From: Belliella pelovolcani
GTDB taxonomy: Bacteria > Bacteroidota > Bacteroidia > Cytophagales > Cyclobacteriaceae
Direction of reading: 5' to 3'
Length of the DNA stretch: 64,000 nt
Assembly: GCF_900156785.1 (NCBI RefSeq)
Contig: NZ_FTOP01000003.1
Location: 1 to 64,000, forward strand
Part shown: positions 36,740-45,311 of the stretch, piece after piece
Numbering within the stretch: the stretch's first letter is position 1
Layout of the letters: each line of letters opens with the position of its first letter
The notes under the pieces: model-generated
Databases searched by the model: none
What the model was told of the DNA's origin: nothing
Seen by the model: only the letters and a program-made list of their open reading frames with translations
Position numbers and translations under genes: made by a program

Positions 36740-37839
36740 TTCAAGTCGATTTTGAGTAAGACTTTGAATTCATTTTCTGGGTTTTGGTCATCGATAAACA
36801 AATTGTATCGGTGATCATAGAGTAAAGCTAATCTTCTTTTTGTGTTTTGTAAACCTATCCCACTGGCATTGCCTTCGGGTGTGTTTTCACTGGATTTGAA
36901 TATGCCATTACTCGTCTCTAAGGTCAATTGATGATCAGAAATATCAATTTGTATGGTGATCATACTCTCCTTTTGAGAACTGACCCCATGTTTGAAGCAG
37001 TTTTCTATAAATGGCAAAAGTAACATGGGGGCAATTGCTGCGTCTTGAAATTTTTCTGGTATAGTTATCTCCAATTTCACCTTTGAAGAAAGTCTCATTT
37101 TCATCAACTCTATGAAATCATTGATGAAGTCTATCTCCTTTGAAAGTAGGGTGTGAGTTTTCTCTGTCTCATAAAGTACATACCGCATCATTCTACTCAG
37201 TTTGAGTAAGGCAGTCTTGGCTTTTTCCACATCGATGTTAGTGAGAGAATAAATGTTGTTGAGCGTGTTAAAGAAAAAGTGGGGATTGATCTGAGCCTTG
37301 AGATAGGTGAGTTCAGAATTGATTTGTTGTCTTTTTTGCTCGAGTTTTTCAGCTTCATCAGCTTGCCACTTTTGGACAGAAGCTATACTGGTGCTAATTC
37401 CGATTACCATAAAGAATATTAGCAGCTGAGAAATATCCCAGTAATAATTTCTAGGTCTTGGAGTATAAGGTACATCTGGGCGGTAGGCCTTATGCATCAA
37501 CTCTTGCATATTGACCCAATCGTCAAATAATATCAGAAAAAGAATACACGCAATACCAGTAAGTAAGTTGATGCTCAGGAATAAGGGTATTCTATTTTTG
37601 AAAAGGACTCTAGGGATAAAGTAAAAGTAATTGATATAAAAAACTGCAATCAATAATGACAAGTTGATGCCCTGCTTCAGCCAAAATTCAAAAGGCCGCT
37701 CCACTCCAGATGATAGAGGAGATAAAATGAATATCACCAACCCAAATAAAGCCCAACCTAGAAGGTGAATTAGGATAGAAAGGTTTTGCTTATAATTTGA
37801 TTGAATCTCCATATGTGGGTGTTTTTGCCATGTAAACAA
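36736..37839 (-). CDS. LytS/YehU-type sensor histidine kinase
   Basis: A 367-residue membrane kinase: four TM helices (about 22-40, 58-78, 88-106, 138-156), a short coiled coil (~160-180), then a His_kinase domain with phospho-acceptor His187 in INPHFFFNTLN and the ATP-binding N-box LLPFIENCFKHG near 280. There is no extracytoplasmic sensor domain, so signals are sensed in or near the membrane. An alternative start at 37812 (MEIQSNYKQN) is just as plausible. Coupled by a 4-bp overlap to the LytTR regulator. Confidence 0.93.
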   Translation of the reverse strand: MFTWQKHPHMEIQSNYKQNLSILIHLLGWALFGLVIFILSPLSSGVERPFEFWLKQGINLSLLIAVFYINYFYFIPRVLFKNRIPLFLSINLLTGIACILFLILFDDWVNMQELMHKAYRPDVPYTPRPRNYYWDISQLLIFFMVIGISTSIASVQKWQADEAEKLEQKRQQINSELTYLKAQINPHFFFNTLNNIYSLTNIDVEKAKTALLKLSRMMRYVLYETEKTHTLLSKEIDFINDFIELMKMRLSSKVKLEITIPEKFQDAAIAPMLLLPFIENCFKHGVSSQKESMITIQIDISDHQLTLETSNGIFKSSENTPEGNASGIGLQNTKRRLALLYDHRYNLFIDDQNPENEFKVLLKIDLK

Positions 37840-37904
37840 AAATAAAATTTTGAAATCTACCTAATTTGATCTACCAACAAGTGGATTTTGACGATAGAAT
37901 GGGT

Positions 37905-37979
37905 GAAACAGAAGATTAGTCTGTTTTTGATTTTGTCAGATCTGATTCATCGTCGAATTCATCTCTTTGGTCGATGAAT
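37905..37979. promoter_or_regulatory. Candidate operator region between lytS and the OMP gene
   Basis: The ~310-bp divergent gap (37840-38149) contains a hairpin AAACAGA (37906-37912)/TCTGTTT (37920-37926), whose sequence resembles the element at 35960, and an inverted repeat ATTCATCG (37945-37952)/CGATGAAT (37972-37979) with 19 bp between. These suit a two-component binding region, but the call is by position and symmetry only. Nothing else is evident in the gap. Confidence 0.35.
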
Positions 37980-38149
37980 ACATACGCTCAGTCTATTAGA
38001 TTTTTTTTTGGATTTGACTTGAACTTTCTTTGTTACCGAAAACTGTCTGAGGCATTTGAACAAAAATACTGAAAATGTGTAATGTTCTAGTCTTTAGGCT
38101 AAAAATCACAATGTTACGAGGAATTCTTAATTTGAAATATACCCATAAA

Positions 38150-40660
38150 ATGAAAACGAAATACCAGCTTTTCTTACTTGTATTGCTCACATGCACACTC
38201 TCCTTTCAGGGGGCAGTGGCGCAGGACAAACCTGTTTACAAAATTTCCGGTAAAATCATGGATGGTGAGTCGGGAGAAACCATTCCTTATGCTGCCGCAG
38301 CATTGCTCAATGCTGAGACCATGCAAAATGTGGCAGGTGCTGTGGCGGATTTAGATGGAGAATTCATCATCACTGGATTCAAGGATGGTAATTATATTTT
38401 GCAGTTGAGTTTTCTTGGTTATGAAGCGTTTACTTCTAAGTCAATTGAAGTAAAGCCTGGTAATACAGAGATCAATCTTGGTGAAATCAAACTTCAGCAA
38501 GAAGCCATGTCCCTACAAGAAGTAACAGTACAAGGTCAACGCCAATTGATTGAAGAGAAGGTCGACAGAACCATATACAATGCTGAAAATGATAAAACGA
38601 CTATTGGTGGAGATGCAAGTGATGTTTTGAGAAGGGTGCCTATGCTGTCAGTAGATTTGGATGGTAACGTATCCATGAGGGGTAGTTCCAATATTTTGGT
38701 TTTAATCGATGGCAAGCAATCTGCTATCGTAGCAAATAATATCGCAGATGCGCTCAAGCAGATTCCTGCTGAAGAGATTAAATCTGTAGAAGTAATCACT
38801 TCTCCATCTGCCAAGTACGATGCTGAAGGAACAGGAGGAGTCTTGAATATCATCACCAAGAAGAATAATCTTCAAGGTGCTTCACTCAATGTAAATAGCA
38901 GTGCTGGTTTTAGAGGATCTAACTTAGGTTTGAATGCCAGTTTGAAAAGAGGAAAAATGGGATGGACATTGGGTGGCTACGGTAGAGCCGGATACAATAT
39001 CTTGGGCTCTTTTGAGAATACCCAGACACTAATGACGCCTGATGGCAGTACAGCTTTGATCCGCCAAGCGGCTGATACGAGAAATAATATGCTTTTTGGT
39101 AGATACAATTTGGGTTGGGATTATGAATTGAACAAATACAACTTCTTGACTGCCTCCGTGAGTGTAGGTGTGAGGAATATGAGAAACAAGCAAGATGGTT
39201 TGTTCACAGAGACTTTTATTGAAGATGCATTGGTAAGTGCCTTATTGAGAGATGTCAATGTAGATAACCTTTCAAATAACGTGGATGTGAACTTTAACTA
39301 TACCAAGACTTTTGATAAAGCTCAGAAGGAATTCAGTGTATCTGGATTATACAGTAGAAGCAACAATAACAATGATTTTGTCAATAGTCTTTATAACGGG
39401 ACTTTTACAGATATCATTAGCAGGGTGAAAAATGAAAACCTTGGAATCAATGAAGAATTTACGATCCAATTGGATTATGTGACTCCAGTAGGTAATACAA
39501 ATAGTCAAATTCTTGAATATGGTGCTAAAAACATTTTGAGAAAAGCAACTTCTGACTTTGCATATTTTACAGCAGAGGGATCTACAGGAGAGTTTCAGCA
39601 GGTTGACGATATTTTGTTTTCCAATGAATTCACATATGATCAAAATGTATCAGCTGCTTATGCTTCTTACACATTAGGTTTAGGAAATGACTACACCTTG
39701 AAAGGTGGATTGAGATACGAGTATACTACCATCAATGCAGACTTTAGGAACTCTGAATTGCCTGCTGATATTCCTTCTTATGGTGTGTTTGTGCCAAGCT
39801 TCAATGTCGGAAAGAAATTGACTAATGGCAACATGATCAAAGCTGCTTACAACAGAAGAATCCAAAGACCTTCTTTGCAGTTTTTGAATCCGAATATCAA
39901 TCAAGCCAACCCACAGCAACAGTCTCAAGGTAACCCACTATTGGATCCTGAATTGACTGATAATTATGAATTGGGATACAGTACGTTCGTGGGAGGAAGC
40001 TCTTTGAACTTCACTTCTTACTTCAGAAATACTACGGGCTCTATTCAGCCTGTAAGAACAGTAAGTGAGGAAGATGTGATTTTCACAAGCTTTGAAAATA
40101 TCGGTAGAGAGCGAGCGGTTGGGTTTAGTATCTTCTCGAATATCAATGTGTCAGGTAAGTTTTCCTTGAATGGAAGTGTGGATACTTATTATGCCATGCT
40201 GACCAATGGATTGGATAACCCGATGTTTGCCGCTTCCAATGAAGGTTTCGTGATCAGTGGTAGGTTGTTTGGTAATTATACCTTGCCTAAGAATTGGCAG
40301 ATTCAAGCCTTTACCTTCGCAAGGGGCAGGCAGGTACAGCTTCAAGGCTCAGCAGGAGGATTTGGGATGTATGGGATGAGCATCAATAAGCAGTTCAATG
40401 AAAGAAGAGGAAGTATTGGATTTGGTGCGGACAACTTCTTTACAAGAGAATTCCGAATCAACAATGAATTGATCACACCGACGATCATGCAGCAGAGTAC
40501 AGTAGGAATGAGAAACATGAACTTCAAGATCAACTTCTCTTATAGAATCGGTAAGCTTAGCGTAGAAGGAAATAGAAGAAAGAAAAGAGGCGTCACCAAC
40601 GATGATATGAAAGAGGGTGGTGAAGGCGCTGCTGGAGCGATGATGAACAATAATAATTAG
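38150..40660 (+). CDS. TonB-dependent-receptor-like outer-membrane beta-barrel protein
   Basis: An 836-residue outer-membrane protein starting MKTKYQLFLLVLLTC with a signal peptide cleaved after AVAQ (~residue 25). Order: carboxypeptidase-regulatory-like domain (~28-115), plug (~125-235, RGSSNILVLIDGKQSA), then an outer-membrane beta-barrel-3-type barrel. The end is unusual: a basic stretch then Gly/Glu/Asn-rich residues (MMNNNN), not the standard terminal aromatic. Start at 38150 is chosen over 38075 because the signal peptide begins there. Divergent from lytS/lytTR. Substrate unknown; such proteins often pair with LytTR systems. Confidence 0.9.
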   Translation: MKTKYQLFLLVLLTCTLSFQGAVAQDKPVYKISGKIMDGESGETIPYAAAALLNAETMQNVAGAVADLDGEFIITGFKDGNYILQLSFLGYEAFTSKSIEVKPGNTEINLGEIKLQQEAMSLQEVTVQGQRQLIEEKVDRTIYNAENDKTTIGGDASDVLRRVPMLSVDLDGNVSMRGSSNILVLIDGKQSAIVANNIADALKQIPAEEIKSVEVITSPSAKYDAEGTGGVLNIITKKNNLQGASLNVNSSAGFRGSNLGLNASLKRGKMGWTLGGYGRAGYNILGSFENTQTLMTPDGSTALIRQAADTRNNMLFGRYNLGWDYELNKYNFLTASVSVGVRNMRNKQDGLFTETFIEDALVSALLRDVNVDNLSNNVDVNFNYTKTFDKAQKEFSVSGLYSRSNNNNDFVNSLYNGTFTDIISRVKNENLGINEEFTIQLDYVTPVGNTNSQILEYGAKNILRKATSDFAYFTAEGSTGEFQQVDDILFSNEFTYDQNVSAAYASYTLGLGNDYTLKGGLRYEYTTINADFRNSELPADIPSYGVFVPSFNVGKKLTNGNMIKAAYNRRIQRPSLQFLNPNINQANPQQQSQGNPLLDPELTDNYELGYSTFVGGSSLNFTSYFRNTTGSIQPVRTVSEEDVIFTSFENIGRERAVGFSIFSNINVSGKFSLNGSVDTYYAMLTNGLDNPMFAASNEGFVISGRLFGNYTLPKNWQIQAFTFARGRQVQLQGSAGGFGMYGMSINKQFNERRGSIGFGADNFFTREFRINNELITPTIMQQSTVGMRNMNFKINFSYRIGKLSVEGNRRKKRGVTNDDMKEGGEGAAGAMMNNNN

Positions 40661-40730
40661 ATAACTTCCTAAAACGGGATATACCAGCTGATGATTTGGT
40701 AAAAAAATATTCAAAAGCCATGATGAAAAA

Positions 40731-40764
40731 AGGGACTGTCGACCATTGGCAGTCCCTCTTTTTT
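40731..40764. terminator. Bidirectional terminator after the OMP gene
   Basis: AGGGACTG (40731-40738) with CAGTCCCT (40750-40757), flanked by A and T runs on the two sides, so usable on both strands. Confidence 0.8.
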
Positions 40765-40783
40765 GATTGTTATTGAATTAAAC

Positions 40784-40819
40784 AAAAAATCCCGCTCAAT
40801 CAGTTGAGCGGGATTTTTT
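40784..40819 (-). terminator. Terminator of pdhB
   Basis: A perfect 16-bp stem, AAAAAATCCCGCTCAA at 40784-40799 with TTGAGCGGGATTTTTT at 40804-40819, and a 4-nt loop. It lies 16 bp past the pdhB stop. Confidence 0.88.
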
Positions 40820-40835
40820 ATGTTAGTTTTTATAA

Positions 40836-41816
40836 TTACTTCTTATACATCACTTGCTTTACTGCATCCAATGTACGAGCTACATTTGGAATCGTCGCAT
40901 CTATGTATGTAGGAGCATAACTCAACGGTACATCCATAGAATTGACTCTGATCACAGGTGCGTCGAGATAGTCGAAGGCATTTCTTTGTAAGTGGTAAGC
41001 GATCTCAGAAGAGATGGCCGCTAGTGGATTGGCCTCTTCTACTACCACACATCTATTGGTCTTCTTCACAGATTCTACTACGGCTGCGTAATCGATAGGT
41101 CTAACAGTTCTCAAGTCTATTACTTCCGCCTCGATACCATCTTTGGCTAGTTCCTCAGCTGCTTCCAAGGCTACTTTCATCATTTTACCAAAGGATACGA
41201 TGGTTACATCTTTTCCTTTTCTTTTGATATCAGCGACACCAATAGGCAAAAGGTATTCTCCTTCAGGAACTTCACCTTTGTCTGAATACATCAACTCCGA
41301 CTCCATGAAGATCACAGGGTCATTGTCTCTGATAGAGGCCTTAAGCAAACCTTTGGCATCATAAGGATTGGAAGGAACTACTACTTTCAAACCAGGTGTA
41401 TTGGCAAACCAATTCTCAAAGTTAGAAGAGTGCGTAGCACCTAGTTGTCCAGCATTTCCTGTAGGACCTCGGAATACAATAGGTACATTGTATGCACCAC
41501 CTGACATCGCCAGCATTTTCGCTGCAGAATTGATCACTTGATCAATTGCTACTAGAGAAAAGTTGAAAGTCATAAACTCGATGATAGGTCTGAGTCCGTT
41601 CATTGCTGCACCTACGCCTAAGCCCGCAAATCCAAGTTCGGCAATCGGAGTGTCATATACTCTATCAGGACCAAACTCGTCTAACATGCCTTGGGAAACT
41701 TTGTAAGCTCCATTATATTCTGCCACTTCTTCTCCCATGAGGAACACGTTTTTGTCGCGTCTCATTTCTTCAGTCATGGCCTCTCTTAATGCTTCTCTGA
41801 ATTGTATAACTCTCAT
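40836..41816 (-). CDS. pdhB: Pyruvate dehydrogenase E1 component, beta subunit
   Basis: A 326-residue transketolase-like beta subunit of an alpha2beta2 E1. The opening REALREAMTEEMRRDKNVFLMGEEV, the TPIAELGFAGLGVGAAM and the C-terminal transketolase domain (VVVEEANPLA, GVADIKRKGKDVTIVSFGKM) are typical; Glu60-region residues of TPIAE activate the thiamine diphosphate bound at the alpha/beta interface. It decarboxylates pyruvate and passes the acetyl group to E2 lipoate. The alpha subunit gene is not adjacent, as is common in Bacteroidetes. A branched-chain E1 beta is the alternative. Confidence 0.92.
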   Translation of the reverse strand: MRVIQFREALREAMTEEMRRDKNVFLMGEEVAEYNGAYKVSQGMLDEFGPDRVYDTPIAELGFAGLGVGAAMNGLRPIIEFMTFNFSLVAIDQVINSAAKMLAMSGGAYNVPIVFRGPTGNAGQLGATHSSNFENWFANTPGLKVVVPSNPYDAKGLLKASIRDNDPVIFMESELMYSDKGEVPEGEYLLPIGVADIKRKGKDVTIVSFGKMMKVALEAAEELAKDGIEAEVIDLRTVRPIDYAAVVESVKKTNRCVVVEEANPLAAISSEIAYHLQRNAFDYLDAPVIRVNSMDVPLSYAPTYIDATIPNVARTLDAVKQVMYKK

Positions 41817-41935
41817 TTCTTCTTCAAAATTTTCGTGCGTAAAAATAGAAAGTAATCGGGCAATTCCAAAACGGTATTTGGAAGAACAGGATTTATTTTA
41901 ACAATGATTTTAAAGTTTTAAAGCCATATTTGACC

Positions 41936-42355
41936 TTATTCTGGTTTGACCAGTTTCATTCCTGATTCCATCCAGTTATTGAGCCCACCTTCCAGCATAT
42001 ACACTTTTTTGAATCCCATTTCTTTCATCTTTTCTGTAGCGGGGATGGTTCGCTTTGCTGACCGGCAATAGACGTAATAAGTTTTCTTTTTGTCAAGTTT
42101 GGCTAATTCCTCTTCAAAAGATTCGTCGAGAAAGTTGATGAAATCAGCGCCTTCTATGTGACCCTCAGCTACTTCTTCTGGGGTGCGAATATCTAAGATG
42201 ATATTTTTCTTCTTTTTATTAGCCTCTTTCTTGAACTGTTCCGGTGCTAACTTAGGTGCTCCGTTTTGTGCAAAAACATTGGATGAAGATATGACCAATA
42301 GGCCTATGGATACGATGATGATCAATAGGTAATTGTTTTTAATTAGACTATTCAT
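41936..42355 (-). CDS. Exported rhodanese-like protein
   Basis: A 139-residue single-domain rhodanese with a signal peptide (ISSSNVFAQ, cleavage near residue 29). The domain starts IILDIRTPEEVAEGHIEGA and has an active-site loop CRSAKRT with the thiol-carrying Cys (~residue 97), then a conserved end GGLNNWMESGM. It should transfer sulfane sulfur, or hold a thiol, in the periplasm. No partner gene adjoins. An SQR-like gene elsewhere in the window could supply sulfane sulfur, but that link is speculative. Confidence 0.9.
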   Translation of the reverse strand: MNSLIKNNYLLIIIVSIGLLVISSSNVFAQNGAPKLAPEQFKKEANKKKKNIILDIRTPEEVAEGHIEGADFINFLDESFEEELAKLDKKKTYYVYCRSAKRTIPATEKMKEMGFKKVYMLEGGLNNWMESGMKLVKPE

Positions 42356-42427
42356 GATTAGAATTTTTGATTCAGAATTGATTTCAACTCAATCAAAGCT
42401 ATTAAATTTAACTTTTATAAAAAATAT

Positions 42428-42934
42428 TTGAACTTGAAGAAAATAGGATTGATTTCGGATTCCCATAGCTATATAGACGAGGGAGTATTGGAGCATTTGA
42501 AGGGAGTAGATGAAATATGGCATGCTGGAGATATAGGTGATCTAGGTGTCATTGATGCTTTACCTACTGATAAACAGCATAGAATAGTAACTGGAAACAT
42601 CGATGATGAAGATGCAAGGAGATTATATCCAGAAGAGCTTTGGTTTGAGGTAGAGGGGCTAAATGTCGGCATTCTTCATATTGGAGGTAAACCTCCGAGA
42701 TATGCTAAGGGAGTAAAAGTTAAAATTAAGGAAAATAATGCAGGTTTATTTGTCTGCGGCCATTCTCATATTTGCAAGGTGGAGTATGATCAGCAGCTTA
42801 ACTGTCTCTATATGAATCCAGGTGCGATTGGTAGACATGGCTTTCATGTGATCAGAACCATGCTTTTGTTCGAAATATCAGCTGGTAAGCTTCAAAATCT
42901 CAGAGTAGTAGAGCTTGGAAAAAGGGCAAAATAA
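42428..42934 (+). CDS. YfcE/MJ0936-type metallophosphodiesterase (TTG start)
   Basis: A 168-residue two-metal phosphoesterase: ISDSHS (residues 9-14), HAGDIGD, TGNID and CGHSHICKV motifs carry the metal ligands, in the order seen in YfcE/MJ0936. No ATG is available in frame before the first motif; translation must begin at TTG 42428 or TTG 42434. The latter gives MKKIGLISDSH, the more typical family start. Likely acts on phosphodiesters or cyclic nucleotides in the cytoplasm. Divergent from the rhodanese gene; ends facing the small basic gene. Confidence 0.9.
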   Translation: MNLKKIGLISDSHSYIDEGVLEHLKGVDEIWHAGDIGDLGVIDALPTDKQHRIVTGNIDDEDARRLYPEELWFEVEGLNVGILHIGGKPPRYAKGVKVKIKENNAGLFVCGHSHICKVEYDQQLNCLYMNPGAIGRHGFHVIRTMLLFEISAGKLQNLRVVELGKRAK

Positions 42935-42937
42935 AAA

Positions 42938-42960
42938 GGGCAGCGATTTGATCGTTGCCC
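42938..42960. terminator. Shared terminator between convergent genes
   Basis: GGGCAGCGAT (42938-42947) with ATCGTTGCCC (42951-42960). The minus-strand side has the better T run (TTTTTATTTT), so it serves the small basic gene best; on the plus strand it follows the phosphodiesterase. Confidence 0.75.
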
Positions 42961-42996
42961 CTTCTATTTCTTAAAGAAAAGAAATAAGTGTCTCAA

Positions 42997-43134
42997 TTAG
43001 AAGTTTTTCTTCAATTCTTCGATATCCACGTTCTTGATTACCGGCTTGGCACTCAATTGTTTGATTTTGATAACTCTTGTATTCTGAGCTTGTCTTTTTC
43101 TTCTTAGTTTTCTTTTTAATGTAGTAACAGCCAT
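42997..43134 (-). CDS. Small basic conserved-looking protein, 45 residues
   Basis: A 45-codon gene beginning MAVTTLKRKLRRKRQAQNTR and ending VDIEELKKNF, with 13 Lys/Arg residues, mostly N-terminal, and an acidic C-terminal turn. Support for a real gene: a strong -7 element (TAATTTTG followed by CGC) 34 bp upstream, a clean terminator 37 bp downstream, and codon use free of rare runs. The composition resembles small ribosome-associated or nucleic-acid-binding proteins, but I recognise no family with certainty. It sits next to hisS, in divergent orientation. Confidence 0.7.
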   Translation of the reverse strand: MAVTTLKRKLRRKRQAQNTRVIKIKQLSAKPVIKNVDIEELKKNF

Positions 43135-43168
43135 CGTATTATCTGTTTATGTGATTCCAAATGAAGCG

Positions 43169-43176
43169 CAAAATTA
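43169..43176 (-). promoter_or_regulatory. Candidate -7 element (TAATTTTG) for the small basic gene
   Basis: Minus-strand TAATTTTG followed by CGC, 34 bp upstream of the ATG at 43134. It has the same form as the purB, hisS and ybaB elements. Confidence 0.5.
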
Positions 43177-43334
43177 GCATAAAATTTTGAAACGATCCCG
43201 AAAGTTTAAGAATATTTTTTGATTTAGTAGATCTGCTTATTCCTCAGTTTGTTTAGGGATTTCTAAATTAAAAAGTGAATGTGATTATTTATGGCAATAG
43301 TTGAATTGAAATTCTTTTCTTCCCGTCGATCTGT

Positions 43335-43342
43335 TAACTTTG
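43335..43342 (+). promoter_or_regulatory. Candidate -7 element (TAACTTTG) for hisS
   Basis: TAACTTTG followed by CGC, 21 bp before the hisS ATG, giving a short leader. A -33 TTG is not at the usual spacing. Confidence 0.5.
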
Positions 43343-43363
43343 CGCAAAATTTAATATTAAGCT

Positions 43364-44737
43364 ATGGCAATTCAAAAACCTACTTTACCTAAAGGCACAC
43401 GTGATTTTGGTCCTCTTCAAATGGCAAGGAGGAATTATATTTTTGACATCATCAAGGATACTTTTAAGCTTTTTGGATATCAGCAGCTAGAGACTCCTTC
43501 CATGGAGAATCTCAGTACTTTAACAGGTAAATATGGTGATGAAGGTGATCAATTGCTTTTCAAAATTCTCAATAGTGGAGATTATTTGAAAGATGTAGCT
43601 CCTTCAGATATAGAAGCTGGAGCAGCTGCGACATTAGCTAAGGTGTCAGAAAAAGGCTTAAGATATGACCTGACAGTACCTTTTGCAAGGTATGTGGTCA
43701 TGAATAGAAATGAGATCACTTATCCATTTAAGCGTTTTCAGATTCAGCCTGTATGGAGAGCCGATAGACCGCAGAGAGGAAGGTACAGGGAGTTTTATCA
43801 ATGTGATGCTGATGTAGTAGGCACCGATAGTCTTGTTTGCGAATTGGAGATTTTGCTGATGATCAAGCGAGTTTTTGCTTCGCTTGGATTGAAAGATTAC
43901 GCGATCAAGTTGAATAATAGAAAAATCTTGACAGGGCTTGCTGAAGTAATTGGAGCAGCAGGGCGAGAAGGGGAACTTTGTGTGGCAATTGACAAACTAG
44001 ATAAGATTGGATGGGCTAAAGTGCAGGAAGAATTACAGCAGCGGTCTTTTAAGCAGGAAGCTATTGGAAAACTCAGCCCAATTATAGATTTGCTTGGGTC
44101 CAATCGAGAGAAGCTAGATTTTCTAGAGTCCTTTTTGAAAGACTCTGAAATTGGCCTCAAAGGTATTGTAGAACTCAGAGAAGTTTTGGAACTTTTGAAT
44201 CAGTATGGCGAGTCAGAGGACTTTGTGGATTTTGATGTAGTTTTGGCGAGAGGATTGTCATATTATACAGGGGCGATTTTCGAGGTGAAAGTCAACCATG
44301 TTTCTATTGGTTCCGTGAGTGGTGGTGGTAGATACGATAATTTGACAGGTGTATTTGGCTTAGAAGGTGTATCAGGTGTAGGTTTTTCATTTGGTGTAGA
44401 TAGAATCTATGATGTACTTGAAGAGCTCAATCTTTTCCCAACGGAGCAATTGGAAGGCACTCAGGTGCTAATCACCTACTTTGAAGAAGAAGGGAGAAAT
44501 TATGGCTTACAGGTTTTGAATAAACTGAGGACAGCAGGAATTGCTTCCGAGCTTTATCCCGATGTAGTTAAGATCAAAAAGCAGTTTACTTATGCGGATA
44601 AAAAGCAAATACCTTTTGTAATGGTTTTGGGCTCAGATGAAATCAATGCTAAGCAGGTAAGCTTGAAAAATTTGATTTCAGGGCAGCAAGAATCAATGGA
44701 TTTAAGTGATGCGATAAAAATGATTCAAGGCCAATAA
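43364..44737 (+). CDS. hisS: Histidine-tRNA ligase
   Basis: A 457-residue class II aminoacyl-tRNA synthetase. Visible parts: N-terminal KGTRDFGP, motif 2 region with the ATP-binding RPQRGRYREFYQCDAD, the histidine-binding GLSYYTGAIFEV (HisA), motif 3-like GGRYDNLTGVFG and GVGFSFGVDRI, and a C-terminal anticodon-binding domain (~360-457, VLITYFEEEGRNYGLQ). It charges tRNA-His. Somewhat longer than the ~425-residue E. coli enzyme, as usual for Bacteroidetes. Single gene with its own -7 element and terminator. Confidence 0.97.
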   Translation: MAIQKPTLPKGTRDFGPLQMARRNYIFDIIKDTFKLFGYQQLETPSMENLSTLTGKYGDEGDQLLFKILNSGDYLKDVAPSDIEAGAAATLAKVSEKGLRYDLTVPFARYVVMNRNEITYPFKRFQIQPVWRADRPQRGRYREFYQCDADVVGTDSLVCELEILLMIKRVFASLGLKDYAIKLNNRKILTGLAEVIGAAGREGELCVAIDKLDKIGWAKVQEELQQRSFKQEAIGKLSPIIDLLGSNREKLDFLESFLKDSEIGLKGIVELREVLELLNQYGESEDFVDFDVVLARGLSYYTGAIFEVKVNHVSIGSVSGGGRYDNLTGVFGLEGVSGVGFSFGVDRIYDVLEELNLFPTEQLEGTQVLITYFEEEGRNYGLQVLNKLRTAGIASELYPDVVKIKKQFTYADKKQIPFVMVLGSDEINAKQVSLKNLISGQQESMDLSDAIKMIQGQ

Positions 44738-44758
44738 AAAGATATGATCACTACAAAA

Positions 44759-44792
44759 AAAGCCCTTCAAGTTTTCAATCTTGAAGGGCTTT
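44759..44792. terminator. Bidirectional terminator between hisS and the next gene
   Basis: AAAGCCCTTCAAG (44759-44771) pairs with CTTGAAGGGCTTT (44780-44792), with A-rich left and T-rich right flanks; it can serve both convergent genes. Confidence 0.85.
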
Positions 44793-44808
44793 ACTTTTCA
44801 CTCAATCC

Positions 44809-45090
44809 TCAATCAACTTCTATCACAGCGCCGACTGGTATATGGATTCCACCTTTAAGAGTAATGAAATCTTGTCCAACGGCCCAAATGGTAGTATGAA
44901 CTTTATAGGTTTTTTGATCTGCAGTTTCGAAAGTAATATGTACCTTACTTTGCAACAAATTACCCAATGCTTGCGCTCTAAAAAGGTCATTCCATCTCTT
45001 CTTGATATCATCAGTGTTTTCTAAAACTTCAGCTTTACTAAACTTCAAATTTTTGATATCCTCTTTCTCTATTTTTTCTATGGTTTTCAT
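44809..45090 (-). CDS. Small hypothetical protein with Sm-like C-terminus
   Basis: A 93-residue protein starting MKTIEKIEKEDIKNLKFSKA. The N-terminal half is helical and charged; the second half reads as short beta strands (KVHITFETADQKTYKVHTTIW, quoted as region ~48-68) ending FITLKGGIHIPVGAVIEVD, which resembles the last strands of an Sm/Hfq-like barrel. That resemblance is by eye and weak. An upstream in-frame ATG at 45135 would add 15 residues with no family value. Convergent with hisS, and shares its terminator. Confidence 0.72.
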   Translation of the reverse strand: MKTIEKIEKEDIKNLKFSKAEVLENTDDIKKRWNDLFRAQALGNLLQSKVHITFETADQKTYKVHTTIWAVGQDFITLKGGIHIPVGAVIEVD

Positions 45091-45270
45091 GGGTTCTTCG
45101 TACTTTAAAATTCGTGGTTTATAGAGATTATACATGAAAAATACTAAAAAAGTTTCGATCGCATCATTTATGTTTCATTAATATTTTTAAATCAATATAT
45201 ATTTTTATTTAATACGAATTTGTAAAACAATCTTCTGTGTTATCGGTGTGGTTCCTCTGTTTGAAAAATG

Positions 45271-45278
45271 TATATTTG
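45271..45278 (+). promoter_or_regulatory. Candidate -7 element (TATATTTG) for ybaB
   Basis: TATATTTG followed by CG, 33 bp before the ybaB start. It matches TAnnTTTG exactly. Confidence 0.5.
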
Positions 45279-45311
45279 CGAGTGTTATTCAACAAATAAA
45301 GGAATTAGAGT

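Noticed and set aside
41936-42355. Idea of a linked sulfide-oxidation operon (SQR plus rhodanese)
   Set aside because: The two genes are about 7 kb apart, with unrelated genes and several terminators between them.
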